Of a stretch of 64,000 nt of DNA, positions 26,462-36,447 are shown in pieces. The notes beneath the pieces were generated by a model that was not told the origin of the DNA, ran no database searches, and worked only from the letters and a program-made list of their open reading frames with translations. A program made the translations under genes and the position numbers. Every line of letters begins with the position of its first letter. The stretch's first letter is position 1. Source of the stretch: Neptuniibacter halophilus (GTDB lineage Bacteria > Pseudomonadota > Gammaproteobacteria > Pseudomonadales > Balneatricaceae); NCBI RefSeq assembly GCF_030295765.1, contig NZ_AP027292.1:992001-1056000 (forward strand). Reading direction: 5' to 3'.

Positions 26462-26869
26462 CTAGCGATCGCTGCCCAGAGACTGATGAGGCGCATGCAG
26501 CTCTTTATGCAGCAGCGCCATCAGCTCAGCTTCAGGCCGGCCGATCCCGCAATTCTGCACCAGATCGTCCACATCCGCGCCCATCTCCATCAGACGGGTA
26601 GCCTGATTATAAGCCAGTGCACTCGGATCACGGTTCTCCAGCTCGAGCTGTTTGTCTGCGGTCAGATTCAGTTTCTGCTCAACCTCAATCAGACGACGCC
26701 CCATGCCGATAGAGCTGTTAGTCATGGCCTGAATCTCATTACGCAATACATTGATCAGGGCCTGATGACGACGCTCATGCTGGCGTAAACGGCGAAACAG
26801 GACAAAACAGGCCACTGAAGCGCCCAGCGCCAATAAAAGTAAAAGCAAAGTAATCCAGGTTGCTGCCAT
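26462..26869 (-). CDS. DUF2802 membrane-anchored protein
   Basis: 135 residues: one N-terminal membrane helix (WITLLLLLLALGASVACFVLF), then a coiled-coil region with many basic and polar residues (RRLRQHERRHQALINVLRNE), and a C-terminal DUF2802 segment with ALAYNQATRLMEMGA and IGRPEAELMALLHKEL. The gene sits at the end of the che/mot cluster, as in Pseudomonas. Function unknown. It follows parP by 23 bp, and the convergent FlhB-CC gene ends 103 bp away. Confidence 0.8.
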   Translation of the reverse strand: MAATWITLLLLLLALGASVACFVLFRRLRQHERRHQALINVLRNEIQAMTNSSIGMGRRLIEVEQKLNLTADKQLELENRDPSALAYNQATRLMEMGADVDDLVQNCGIGRPEAELMALLHKELHAPHQSLGSDR

Positions 26870-26892
26870 GCTCGGTCCTAATTCGTGCTCAA

Positions 26893-27782
<890 letters not shown>

Positions 27783-27786
<4 letters not shown>

Positions 27787-28568
27787 AGAACCTCCTGCTT
27801 CTGACGTTCAAGCAGAGACCGCAGCAGCCGGGCGTAAGAGTGAACCCCCCGGCTACCGGAGTCCATCACAGAGGGGACAAGCCCCTGAATACTGGCATTA
27901 CGGAATTTGGTATCAACCGGAATCACAGCGTTTGAAATCTCATTCGGATAGTTATGATGCAGCTCACGCAGACTGCTCACGGAGGCCTGCGTTCTGCGAT
28001 CATAAAAAGTAGGGATAATGGTAAAACTGAGTTTTTTACTACGCGCCCGGTTAATCATATTGATCGTGCGAATCATCCGTTCAAGGCCTTTGAGGGCCAG
28101 AAACTCGGTCTGAACCGGTACCAGCAGATGCTGACAGGCAGCCAGTGCATTAACCATCAGAACGCCGAGCACCGGCGGACTGTCGATCAGCACATAGTCA
28201 TAGCGATCCCGAACATGTGCCAGGGCTTTCGCTATCTGTAAGCCCATCCCTTCTGCACCAACCGCTTTACGCTCCAGCGTCGCCATAGCCGTAGAGGCCG
28301 GAATCAGTTCAATGCGGCCATGACTGGTCTTCAGCAACAGATCAGTAACATCCTCTTTATGCACCTTGCTGCTACCCTGAAACAGGTTATAAACGCTGTC
28401 TTCCAGCTCGTCAGGATCGTAGCCGAAGTAACTGGTCAGCGAGCCGTGCGGGTCGAGATCGACCAGCAACACCCGATAACCAACCTCAGCCAGCAGACCT
28501 GCGATCGTCACTACGGTTGTTGTTTTGCCGACACCACCTTTCTGGTTGGCAACAGACCATACATGCAT
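27783..28568 (-). CDS. parC: ParA-family ATPase ParC (Soj-like), polar chemotaxis array positioning
   Basis: 261 residues with the deviant Walker A motif [11 protein letters not shown] (8-18), switch [16 protein letters not shown] and Walker B-like [11 protein letters not shown]. Members in Vibrio (ParC) and Pseudomonas recruit chemotaxis arrays to the cell pole. It lies between motD (start adjacent) and parP (4-bp overlap), the known arrangement. A chromosome-partition Soj role is unlikely without a parB neighbour. Confidence 0.9.
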
Positions 28569-29504
28569 TTATCTATCTTCCTGTTGTAACAATTCAGGTT
28601 CCGGACGTCTGAATAATACACCACCGTCACCGGTTTCGACCTGTTCAATCACCGGCAACGCCTCCTCTTCGGGCGAAGCGAGCACCGTTGACACTGCATC
28701 AGCACTGACCTGCTGGCTACCGAATGAAGAAACGGCCCGGCGTACTTTTTCATCACGGGAAACCACAATCAGCACCCTGCGGTTAAGGCGCTGTCCCGCT
28801 TCAGTCCGGTTACTGTAAGCCGGCTGATATTCACCATAGCCTACTGCAGCCATCCTTTCCGGTTGTACACCAAACTGTGCCAGCAAACGTACTACCGTCG
28901 CCGCCCGGGCAGCGGAGAGCTCCCAGTTTGACGGATACACCGAATTGGAGATCTGCTGGTTATCGGTAAAACCCTCTACATGGATCGGGTTCTTCGTCTC
29001 TTTAAGGATCAGCGCAATCTGTTCAAGCAGCTCGTCAGCCAGGACATTAGGTACCGCACCACCGGAATCAAACAGCCGGGTGGCGCGCAACTCAATGGTA
29101 AACCAGAGGTCATTACCGGTCACTCTGATCTGCCCGTCGGATATCAGCTTCGAAAAACCCACCTCAAACGCCTGTTGCAAGGCGCGGAGTGCATCCGTTT
29201 CTGCCTGATCCGGCGGTGCTATTTTAACTTCCGGGGCATCCTCATCAGCCACCCCGCCACGGAAAATACCGGCACCTGACTTACTGCGCCCCAGCCCGTC
29301 ACCATCGACTGAATCTGCGCTCGGATCGCCACCTACAAACACCCCGGACAACGCCTCAGCCAGGTGTTTGTATTTTTCTTCGTTCACCGAAGAGATCGCA
29401 TACATCACCACAAAAAAAGCAAACAGCAGGGTGATAAAGTCAGCGTAGGAGATCACCCAACGATCATTGCGGATACTCTCTTCAACCTGCCGACGTCTGG
29501 GCAT
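28569..29504 (-). CDS. motD: Flagellar motor stator protein MotD (MotB family)
   Basis: 311 residues: a basic N-terminus, one membrane helix with the proton/ion-conducting aspartate in SYADFITLLFAFFVVMYA (Asp22), a plug/linker region, and a C-terminal OmpA-like peptidoglycan-binding domain (VEGFTDNQQ, NWELSAARAATVVR, RLNRRVLIVV). It pairs with MotC encoded 4 bp upstream. In P. aeruginosa MotCD is the second stator set, important for swarming and fast swimming. Gene order after cheB matches. Confidence 0.93.
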   Translation of the reverse strand: MPRRRQVEESIRNDRWVISYADFITLLFAFFVVMYAISSVNEEKYKHLAEALSGVFVGGDPSADSVDGDGLGRSKSGAGIFRGGVADEDAPEVKIAPPDQAETDALRALQQAFEVGFSKLISDGQIRVTGNDLWFTIELRATRLFDSGGAVPNVLADELLEQIALILKETKNPIHVEGFTDNQQISNSVYPSNWELSAARAATVVRLLAQFGVQPERMAAVGYGEYQPAYSNRTEAGQRLNRRVLIVVSRDEKVRRAVSSFGSQQVSADAVSTVLASPEEEALPVIEQVETGDGGVLFRRPEPELLQQEDR

Positions 29505-29508
29505 AACG

Positions 29509-30249
29509 CTACCTCAGATAGCCCTGCAGCCGCTGCTGAATGGCTTTGGGATTCTGACCTTCTGCAATAAACATCAGCCCTTCCAGAACCATCTCCTGAT
29601 ACTGGTATCGCAGCAGCACCAGATTTTTAATCTTGTTGGCTACCGGAATCAGAAACAGGTTGGCAATGCCGATACCGTAAATAGTAGCAACAAAGGCCGT
29701 GGCAATGCCGGCACTCAGCCCATTGGGATCAGTCAGGTTACTCATCACGTGGATCAACCCCAGCACGGCACCGATAATCCCCAGCGTCGGAGCATAACCA
29801 CCCATACTTTCTATTACTTTCGCGGCCTGAAGGTCTCTCTGCTCTACCGTGATCAGCTCAACCTCCAGCGAACTGCGGATCACCTCAGGCCCTTTTCCAT
29901 CTGCCAACAGCAGCAAGCCCGCTTTGACAAAGGGATCGGATTCTTTCTCTGCTTCTTTTTCCAGTGCCAGCAGCCCTTTACGGCGGGCCACAACACACCA
30001 TTTGACGATTCTGTCGATACGCCCGGCGAGATCCTGTTTATTACTACCGAACGCCCAACCTAACAGCTTTACCGCCCGCGCTACATCCTGAGCCGGAGAC
30101 TGGATAATCGCTGCTGCCAGCGTCCCCCCGATCACAATCGCCGCAGCCGGCAGGTTCAGTAACTCGGCAAACTGACCACCTTCGAGATAGTTCCCCCCCA
30201 ATACCGCAGCCAGCGCCAGTATCACACCCAGAATTGCAGTGATATCCAT
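29509..30249 (-). CDS. motC: Flagellar motor stator protein MotC (MotA family)
   Basis: 246 residues with four hydrophobic helices (MDITAILGVILALAAVLGGN, LPAAAIVIGGTLAAAII, and a pair near 150-200) and a cytoplasmic loop containing AVKLLGWAF and FVKAGLLLLADG. Forms the ion channel with MotD and pushes against FliG. It starts 5 bp after cheB. Confidence 0.93.
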   Translation of the reverse strand: MDITAILGVILALAAVLGGNYLEGGQFAELLNLPAAAIVIGGTLAAAIIQSPAQDVARAVKLLGWAFGSNKQDLAGRIDRIVKWCVVARRKGLLALEKEAEKESDPFVKAGLLLLADGKGPEVIRSSLEVELITVEQRDLQAAKVIESMGGYAPTLGIIGAVLGLIHVMSNLTDPNGLSAGIATAFVATIYGIGIANLFLIPVANKIKNLVLLRYQYQEMVLEGLMFIAEGQNPKAIQQRLQGYLR

Positions 30250-30254
30250 ATCCG

Positions 30255-31478
30255 CTACCTTTTATTGCTGAGGATTGGGCCGAACTCGGTCAGGTCGAGG
30301 ATCTCATTTGCAAGCCCCGCATTGACCACTGCCTGCGGCATACCATAGATGGTGCAACTCTCTTTATTCTGCGCCCACACAGTCGCTCCCTGCTGACGTA
30401 GCAGCCTGGCACCGTCACAACCGTCGGCGCCCATCCCGGTAAGAATGATCGCTAACACTTTGCTTGCATAGGATTTAGCTGCGGAGGCATAGGTCACATC
30501 AACGCTGGGTTTATAGGTCAGACGCTCATCCCCCGGCATAATGCGTATCACATCTTTATTCCGCGGATCGATAATCATCTGATGACCACCCGGCGCCAGC
30601 AGTGCGCGCCCCGGCATCAGCCGATCGCCATCTTCCGCCTCTTTAACCGCAATATTGCACTGCTGATCCAGCCGGCTGGCAAACACCGAAGTAAATGTCT
30701 TAGGCATATGCTGCACCAGCAGAATCGGATGGGGAAAGTTGGCGGGCAACTGAGTCAGTATCTGCTGCAGCGCAGCCGGGCCACCAGTGGAGGAACCGAT
30801 CACCACCAGCTTACAGTCGGCCGGTATTGATTTCCGTGACACTGGTCGGCGCGGTGCAATACCCGTCGCCGGGGTGGCGCTACGCTCCTGCAAACGACTG
30901 CCCGCAGGTTCAGTTCGCTGCCCTGATGGACGGGCGGCAGGTGCAGGGGTTCGCGCCGGGCGTGATGTCGCCGTTGACGACGCCGGAGAACGACTGGCGC
31001 TGTCCGGACGAAAAACCATCGACGTGCCACCACTGCTTTTACCGGCAGAAGAAATAAACGAGCTACGCTGCCGGGCATGTCGGGAACGCCCCAGCTCGAC
31101 TACTTTATCGCGAAGTTGTTTTTCCAGTGACGATGAGTGCTCCATCCAGGCGCGCATATCTTTGGAGAGATAGTCCAGCGCCCCCGCTTCCAGTGCCTGC
31201 AGTGTTACCTGAGCACCTTCGTGGGTGAGAGAGGACAGCATCAGAATATTGGTCGGGCATTCCCGCATAATCACCCGGACAGCTTCGATGCCGTTCATCT
31301 GAGGCATCTCCACATCCATGGTAATCAGGTCGGGCTTAAGCTTCTTTGCCTGCTCAACCCCTTCCCGCCCGTTCTGGGCAGAGCCGACAACCTCTATCCG
31401 GCTGTCGCCTGCCAGAAGATCAGTGATCCGGTGACGAAAGAAACCTGAATCATCAACAATCAGAACCCTAACCGGCAT
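30255..31478 (-). CDS. cheB: Chemotaxis response regulator protein-glutamate methylesterase CheB
   Basis: 407 residues. N-terminal receiver with phospho-acceptor Asp55 in LITMDVEMPQMNG, a long Ser/Arg/Pro/Ala-rich linker (about 130-220), and a C-terminal methylesterase domain with its triad motifs: Ser in VVIGSSTGGP (about 229), His in VQHMPKTF (257) and Asp in GMGADGCDGA. It demethylates and deamidates chemoreceptors. The linker is longer than in E. coli. No cheR is present in this window. Confidence 0.95.
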   Translation of the reverse strand: MPVRVLIVDDSGFFRHRITDLLAGDSRIEVVGSAQNGREGVEQAKKLKPDLITMDVEMPQMNGIEAVRVIMRECPTNILMLSSLTHEGAQVTLQALEAGALDYLSKDMRAWMEHSSSLEKQLRDKVVELGRSRHARQRSSFISSAGKSSGGTSMVFRPDSASRSPASSTATSRPARTPAPAARPSGQRTEPAGSRLQERSATPATGIAPRRPVSRKSIPADCKLVVIGSSTGGPAALQQILTQLPANFPHPILLVQHMPKTFTSVFASRLDQQCNIAVKEAEDGDRLMPGRALLAPGGHQMIIDPRNKDVIRIMPGDERLTYKPSVDVTYASAAKSYASKVLAIILTGMGADGCDGARLLRQQGATVWAQNKESCTIYGMPQAVVNAGLANEILDLTEFGPILSNKR

Positions 31479-31501
31479 AAATCATGATCCCCTCACCTGC
31501 C

Positions 31502-33589
31502 TCAGGATGCGTAATGCTTCAACAGATTCGGGATATCGATAATCAATGCGATACGGCCATCGCCCGTAATTGTTGCACCGGACAGACCCGGCGTACCGTG
31601 CAGAATAGTACCCAGAGGCTTGATCACAACCTCTTCCTGACCCACCAGTTGATCCACCACAAAGCCAACGCGCTGGGTGCCAACCGTTACGATCACAACG
31701 TGTCCCTGCTCCGGCAGATCCGCACCCTGCTGACCATCGATCAGCCAGCGTTTCAGGTGGAACAGTGGCAATGCCTGATCCCGTACGATAATCACCTGCT
31801 GACCATCTACGATGTTGGTTTTGGTCAGATCCAGATTAAAGATTTCGTTTACATTCACCAGCGGCAACGCAAACGCCTGATCTTCCAGAATAACCATCAG
31901 CGTAGGCATGATCGCCAGTGTCAGAGGCACCTGGATCGCAATCCGTGAACCCTGACCGACCACAGAGTCGATATTCAGCGTACCATTGAGCTGAGTAATT
32001 TTGGTTTTCACCACATCCATGCCAACACCACGGCCGGACACGTCGGAGATCTCTTTCTTGGTTGAGAAACCGGCAGCAAAAATCAGGTTGAAGCATTCCT
32101 GTTCTGTCAGGCGTCGGGCAGCTTCGGCATCCATCATGCCACGCTCAATGGCCAGATTACGCAGTTTTTCCGCGTCCATACCGGCACCATCATCCTGAAT
32201 GACCAGCAGGATATGATCCCCTTCCTGCTCAGCGGACAACAGCACATGACCTTCACGGGGCTTACCCGCCGCTTCACGGGCATCAGGGGCTTCAATACCG
32301 TGATCCACCGCATTTCGCACAAGGTGAATCAACGGGTCAGCGAGCGCCTCAACCAGGTTTTTATCCAGATCGGTCTCTTCACCGCGCAGTTCCAGACGAA
32401 TCTCTTTCTTCAGATTTCGGGACAGGTCACGAATCAGGCGCGGAAAACGACCAAAGACTTTTTTCACCGGCTGCATACGGGTTTTCATCACCGACATCTG
32501 CAGATCGGCGGTTACCATATCCAGCGTGCCCAGTGCCTTGGCCATCTCTTCATCTTCGCGGGTGACCCCCAGACGCACAAGACGGTTACGCACCAGTACC
32601 AGCTCACCGACCATGTTCATGATCTTATCGAGCAGACGGGTATCAACCCTGACATTGCTCTCAGCCTGAGGCTTGGCTTGCTGATGTGCGGCTTTAACTG
32701 CTGCAGCGGTCGCCTGCTCGGAAACAACTTCCGCTGCGGCCGCAGGGGCCGGTGCTGGCGCTACTGGAGCCGGCGCAGGTGCTGCGGCGACCGGTGCCGG
32801 CGCAGGTGCAGCCACGGGTGCCGCCGGAGCGGGAGCAGAAGGCGCACCGAACGCCCCTTTACCCTGAGCCTGAAGCTCATCCAGCAGGGCTTCGAATTCA
32901 TCTTCTGTGATCAGATCCTGACCGCCAGCGGCAGCCGCGGCAGGTTCAGGTTCTGCAGGCGCCTGATTTTCATTGCCCGGCCCTTTACCAGGGCCGTGCA
33001 GCTCATCGAGCAGCGATTCAAATTCATCTTCCGTAATCAGGTCATCACCGGCTTCGGCCGCAGGCACGTCAGCACCCGCCGAATCCTCCATATCACCGAG
33101 CAACAGGTCGAATTCATCATGGCTCTTATCGGCAGCAGGAGCCGCCTGAGGTGGCGCTGCCGGAGCAGGTGCGGGCGCTACAGGCTGTGCAGCCGGCACA
33201 TTACCTGTTGAAAAGTTAATCAGCGCCTGAATCAGTTCCGGATCAGCGTTATCCGGCTCGACACCACTGCGTACCGCATCAAACATCACGTTGACGGTAT
33301 CCAGAGCCTGCAATACGACATCCATCAGCTCAGGTGTAACCGTAATTTCCCGGTTACGCAGCATATCAAAGAGGTTTTCCGCCTTGTGGCAGCAATCCAC
33401 CATCGGATCAAGCTGCAGGAATCCCGCGCCGCCTTTTACCGTGTGGAAGCCGCGGAAAATTGCATTGAGCAGATCGCTGTCATCCGGACGCTGCTCCAGA
33501 TCAACCAGCTGTTCGGATAATTGCTCAAGAATCTCTCCTGCCTCGACAAGAAAGTCCTCAAGAATCTCCTGATCCACATCCAAACTCAT
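31502..33589 (-). CDS. cheA: Chemotaxis histidine kinase CheA, P2 domain replaced by repeated peptide motifs
   Basis: 695 residues. HPt domain with phospho-His49 (FHTVKGGAGF), P3 dimerisation helices from about 312 (TRLLDKIMNMVGELVLVRN), ATPase with the N box LVRNAVDHGIE and G boxes DDGAGMD and SGRGVGMDVV, and a CheW-like P5 domain. The 180-residue linker has no folded P2. Instead it carries LITEDEFESLLDEL (184-197), LITEDEFEALLDEL (226-239) and a weaker HDEFDLLLGDM (157-167) among Ala/Pro runs. These resemble the CheY-binding peptides of FliM and CheZ. Next to cheZ and cheB. Confidence 0.96.
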   Translation of the reverse strand: MSLDVDQEILEDFLVEAGEILEQLSEQLVDLEQRPDDSDLLNAIFRGFHTVKGGAGFLQLDPMVDCCHKAENLFDMLRNREITVTPELMDVVLQALDTVNVMFDAVRSGVEPDNADPELIQALINFSTGNVPAAQPVAPAPAPAAPPQAAPAADKSHDEFDLLLGDMEDSAGADVPAAEAGDDLITEDEFESLLDELHGPGKGPGNENQAPAEPEPAAAAAGGQDLITEDEFEALLDELQAQGKGAFGAPSAPAPAAPVAAPAPAPVAAAPAPAPVAPAPAPAAAAEVVSEQATAAAVKAAHQQAKPQAESNVRVDTRLLDKIMNMVGELVLVRNRLVRLGVTREDEEMAKALGTLDMVTADLQMSVMKTRMQPVKKVFGRFPRLIRDLSRNLKKEIRLELRGEETDLDKNLVEALADPLIHLVRNAVDHGIEAPDAREAAGKPREGHVLLSAEQEGDHILLVIQDDGAGMDAEKLRNLAIERGMMDAEAARRLTEQECFNLIFAAGFSTKKEISDVSGRGVGMDVVKTKITQLNGTLNIDSVVGQGSRIAIQVPLTLAIMPTLMVILEDQAFALPLVNVNEIFNLDLTKTNIVDGQQVIIVRDQALPLFHLKRWLIDGQQGADLPEQGHVVIVTVGTQRVGFVVDQLVGQEEVVIKPLGTILHGTPGLSGATITGDGRIALIIDIPNLLKHYAS

Positions 33590-33601
33590 ATGGCGCTCCT
33601 C

Positions 33602-34399
33602 TTAAAAACCCAGACTGGATAGCAGGTCATCAACTTCGTCCTGACTGCTGACCACGTCAGCCGCCTCCTTATTGACCTGAGGACCCTCAGCCTGAATAGG
33701 ATTCTTTTTATTGGCCTGTTTTTCTTCTTCATCTGCTTCCAGCACTTCAATGCCAGACAACCGTTCGACCTTGGCAGCCATCTCCATCAGGCTGACCAGG
33801 TGAGTCTCGACATTGGTAACCAGATTAATTACCCGGCGGATCAATTGCCCGGTAATGTCCTGATAGCTCTGTGACACGACGATATCGGTCAACTCGGTAC
33901 GCAGGGTAGCAATGGTGTTTTCGGATTCTTCTTTCAACGCACAGGTCCGGTCAAACACCCCGGCCAGGGTTGAGTGTTCTTTCTCCAACTGCCCCACCAG
34001 AAGCAGCAGGTCTTTAAAGCGTTCGCTCTGGACATCAAGGTTGTCCACCAGAGTCAGGGCCTTATCCACCCTGTCCATGGTTTCATGCGCATTTTTTTCA
34101 GTAACTTCGATGACGTAGTTCAGACGGTCAGCAGCATCCGTATGATCGGGGACAGACTCATCTCCCACATCAAGGCTGCTACCCAACTCATGGGAGAAGG
34201 CTTTGATCGCCTCATGCAGCCCCCTGGTCAGGTGGCCTACTTCACTGAAGAAGGTTTTGTGGCGGAATTCGTGCAGATCCTGAATGATGTCCATTGCATC
34301 AGACAGATTGCCCTCGTTGAGCACAGAAACCAATTCCTGAGCCTTCAACTGCAATTCCATTTCGAAGTGTCCCAACCCTTTGCCTGTTCCTGAAATCAT
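33602..34399 (-). CDS. cheZ: CheY-P phosphatase CheZ
   Basis: 265 residues, mostly helical, with the catalytic region VSQSYQDITGQLIRRVINLV whose Gln stimulates CheY-P hydrolysis. The C-terminal tail SQDEVDDLLSSLGF (about 252-265) is the classical CheY-binding peptide. It follows cheY by 18 bp. The N-terminus (MISGTGKGLGHFEMELQLKA) is the Pseudomonas-type form. Confidence 0.95.
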   Translation of the reverse strand: MISGTGKGLGHFEMELQLKAQELVSVLNEGNLSDAMDIIQDLHEFRHKTFFSEVGHLTRGLHEAIKAFSHELGSSLDVGDESVPDHTDAADRLNYVIEVTEKNAHETMDRVDKALTLVDNLDVQSERFKDLLLLVGQLEKEHSTLAGVFDRTCALKEESENTIATLRTELTDIVVSQSYQDITGQLIRRVINLVTNVETHLVSLMEMAAKVERLSGIEVLEADEEEKQANKKNPIQAEGPQVNKEAADVVSSQDEVDDLLSSLGF

Positions 34400-34417
34400 T
34401 ACTACCGACCTTATTCT

Positions 34418-34801
34418 TTAACCCAGGCGCTCGAAAATTTTGTCAATTTTCTCTTTCAAGACAGCCGCGGTGAACGGTTTGACTACATAGCCATTAACCC
34501 CGGCCTGCGCAGCGGCGATAATCTGCTCTTTCTTCGCCTCAGCCGTAACCATAAGTACCGGCATATGCGCCAGATTCGGATCGGAACGCACCTCTTTCAA
34601 AAGGTCGATACCGGTCATGCCCGGCATATTCCAGTCAGTAACCAGAAAATCGATACCCCCCTGTTTGAGGATAGGCAATGCGGTCTGGCCGTCATCTGCT
34701 TCCTCAACATTGGTCATACCCAGATCGCGCAACAAATTTTTGATTATGCGTCTCATGGTGGAGAAATCATCCACTACAAGAATTTTCATGTCTTTATTCA
34801 A
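34418..34801 (-). CDS. cheY: Chemotaxis response regulator CheY
   Basis: Single receiver domain, 127 residues: acidic pair DD near 11-12, phospho-acceptor Asp56 in [10 protein letters not shown], Thr in VTAEAKK and Lys in YVVKPF. Phosphorylated by CheA, it binds FliM and reverses the motor. The reading starts at TTG 34801, which has GGAGG 5-6 nt upstream. ATG 34789 gives the usual MKILVVDD start but lies 17 nt from that ribosome site, so TTG is favoured. Confidence 0.95.
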   Translation of the reverse strand: MNKDMKILVVDDFSTMRRIIKNLLRDLGMTNVEEADDGQTALPILKQGGIDFLVTDWNMPGMTGIDLLKEVRSDPNLAHMPVLMVTAEAKKEQIIAAAQAGVNGYVVKPFTAAVLKEKIDKIFERLG

Positions 34802-34883
34802 GACGACCTCCCGTTAGAACTACGCAACTCATTGAGTCTACACCTAATTACCGCAATTACGTTGAGTCGGGTCAACCCTTTTT

Positions 34884-35594
34884 TTACTGCCAGTCACTTA
34901 GCCTTGATCTCAATCGCAAAGCCGCCTGGCTGTGAATCTGACTAACACGAGATTCACTCACCCCTAATATCTGGCCTATCTCTTTCAGGTTGAGCTCTTC
35001 ATCATAATAGAGCGCAAGCACCAACTTTTCTCTTTCCGGTAAATTATTTATAGCCGTACTTAGCGCTTTTAAAAACGCTTCACGCTCAAAATTCTGATTT
35101 GGCCCCGGGTCATCATTAGCAAATGATTCACCGGGCCCCTCATCCTGAGGACTGATTAACTCTTCAAAACTGAACAGCCGGCTATCCAGAGAATCGCGCA
35201 GCAGATTATGATATTCATCGACGCTGATCCCCATCTCTCTGGCGACTTCAGCATCCGATGCATCTCTGCCAGTTCGCCCTTCAACCTGTTGAATGGCTTC
35301 GGTGACACGTCGGCTGTTGCGATGCACAGAACGGGGAGTCCAATCCCCCCGGCGCACCTCATCAATGATGGAACCACGAATGCGGATCCCTGCATAAGTT
35401 TCAAAACTGGCCCCTTTGGAAGCGTCGTACTTTCCGGCGGCTTCCAGCAGACCAATCATTCCGGCCTGTATGAGATCATCCAGCAATACCGTTGCCGGCA
35501 AACGAGCCAGCAGATGATGGGCAATGCGTTTAACCAGAGGCGCATACTGCTCGATCAGCTCTTCACTCGACTGTAATTGCAGCTGGTTGTACAT
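34884..35594 (-). CDS. fliA: RNA polymerase sigma-28 factor FliA
   Basis: 236 residues with sigma regions 2 (LIQAGMIGLLEAAGKYD, FETYAGIRIRGSIIDEVR), 3 (DASDAEVAREMGISVDEYH) and 4 (EREKLVLALYYDEELNLKEIGQILGVSESRVSQIHSQA, given here in parts). It transcribes late flagellar and chemotaxis genes. Starts 11 bp after fleN. 82 bp separate it from cheY, and I found no clear sigma-28 promoter (GCCGATAA) there. Confidence 0.96.
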   Translation of the reverse strand: MYNQLQLQSSEELIEQYAPLVKRIAHHLLARLPATVLLDDLIQAGMIGLLEAAGKYDASKGASFETYAGIRIRGSIIDEVRRGDWTPRSVHRNSRRVTEAIQQVEGRTGRDASDAEVAREMGISVDEYHNLLRDSLDSRLFSFEELISPQDEGPGESFANDDPGPNQNFEREAFLKALSTAINNLPEREKLVLALYYDEELNLKEIGQILGVSESRVSQIHSQAALRLRSRLSDWQ

Positions 35595-35605
35595 ACTGCC
35601 TCTAT

Positions 35606-36433
35606 TTAATCTGTTGAACTCACTCCCTGAACGAGCCGTTCAACAAAAAACTCCAAATGACCACGGGGCACGGACTGGACCGGCCATCCGTTTACTTTAT
35701 TCGCTAACTGACGATATGCCAAGGAGACTTTGCTCTTTGGAAACGCTTTTAAAACAGCTACTTGACGCTGAACGGCTTTACGAACGTTTTCATCATAAGG
35801 GATTGACCCTACATATTGAAGTGTTACATCCAGAAACCTGTCTGTCACGGTCAGCAGCTTACCAAACATGTTACGACCTTCCTGTTCACTGCGAACCATA
35901 TTCGCAAGAACCCGGAAACGGGTCATCTTATAATCTCTGTTTAGCAGTTTTATTAAAGCATATGCGTCGGTAATTGAGGTGGGTTCGTCACAAACAACCA
36001 CCAGAACTTCCTGCGCAGCTTTCACAAAACTGACTACAGATTCGGAAATACCGGCCGCCGTATCAATGATCAGAACATCAATATCATCAGCAACCTGATT
36101 GAAAGCATGGATCAATTCAGCATGTTCATGTGCAGAGAGCGAGGTCATCTCCTGAGTACCGGAAGACGCCGGGACAATGCTCAGGTAATCATCAACCTCC
36201 AGCAGAATATCCTTTAATCCGCAGTCACCATTGAGCACATCTGCGATGGTTCGCTTCGGCCGCAGCCCCAGCATTACATCGACGTTGGCCAGCCCCAGAT
36301 CGGCATCCATCAGTATGGAGCGCTGCCCCAGATCCCCCAGCGCCAGCGCCAGATTAACCGAGACATTGGTTTTACCTACCCCACCCTTACCGCCGGTCAC
36401 GGCGATGACTTTAACGGGTTTATGCTGATTCAT
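35606..36433 (-). CDS. fleN: Flagellar number regulator FleN/FlhG (MinD-like ATPase)
   Basis: MinD/ParA-type ATPase with deviant Walker A GGKGGVGKTNVSVNLAL and switch DADLGLANVDVMLG. It limits flagellar number, in Pseudomonas by antagonising FleQ. I choose ATG 36433 (275 residues), 6 nt after AGGA. A TTG at 36451 lies six codons upstream and overlaps the flhF stop. Gene order flhF-fleN-fliA is the polar-flagellum arrangement. Confidence 0.95.
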   Translation of the reverse strand: MNQHKPVKVIAVTGGKGGVGKTNVSVNLALALGDLGQRSILMDADLGLANVDVMLGLRPKRTIADVLNGDCGLKDILLEVDDYLSIVPASSGTQEMTSLSAHEHAELIHAFNQVADDIDVLIIDTAAGISESVVSFVKAAQEVLVVVCDEPTSITDAYALIKLLNRDYKMTRFRVLANMVRSEQEGRNMFGKLLTVTDRFLDVTLQYVGSIPYDENVRKAVQRQVAVLKAFPKSKVSLAYRQLANKVNGWPVQSVPRGHLEFFVERLVQGVSSTD

Positions 36434-36447
36434 ATCTTTTCCTGCTC

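Noticed and set aside
32213..33211. 332-residue plus-strand ORF opposite cheA
   Set aside because: Shadow of cheA caused by its Ala/Pro-rich, GC-rich linker. All domain evidence is on the minus strand.
34802..34883. Sigma-28 promoter for cheY
   Set aside because: No GCCGATAA-like -10 is present in the 82-bp gap. Only short palindromes such as GTTGA...TCAAC were seen.
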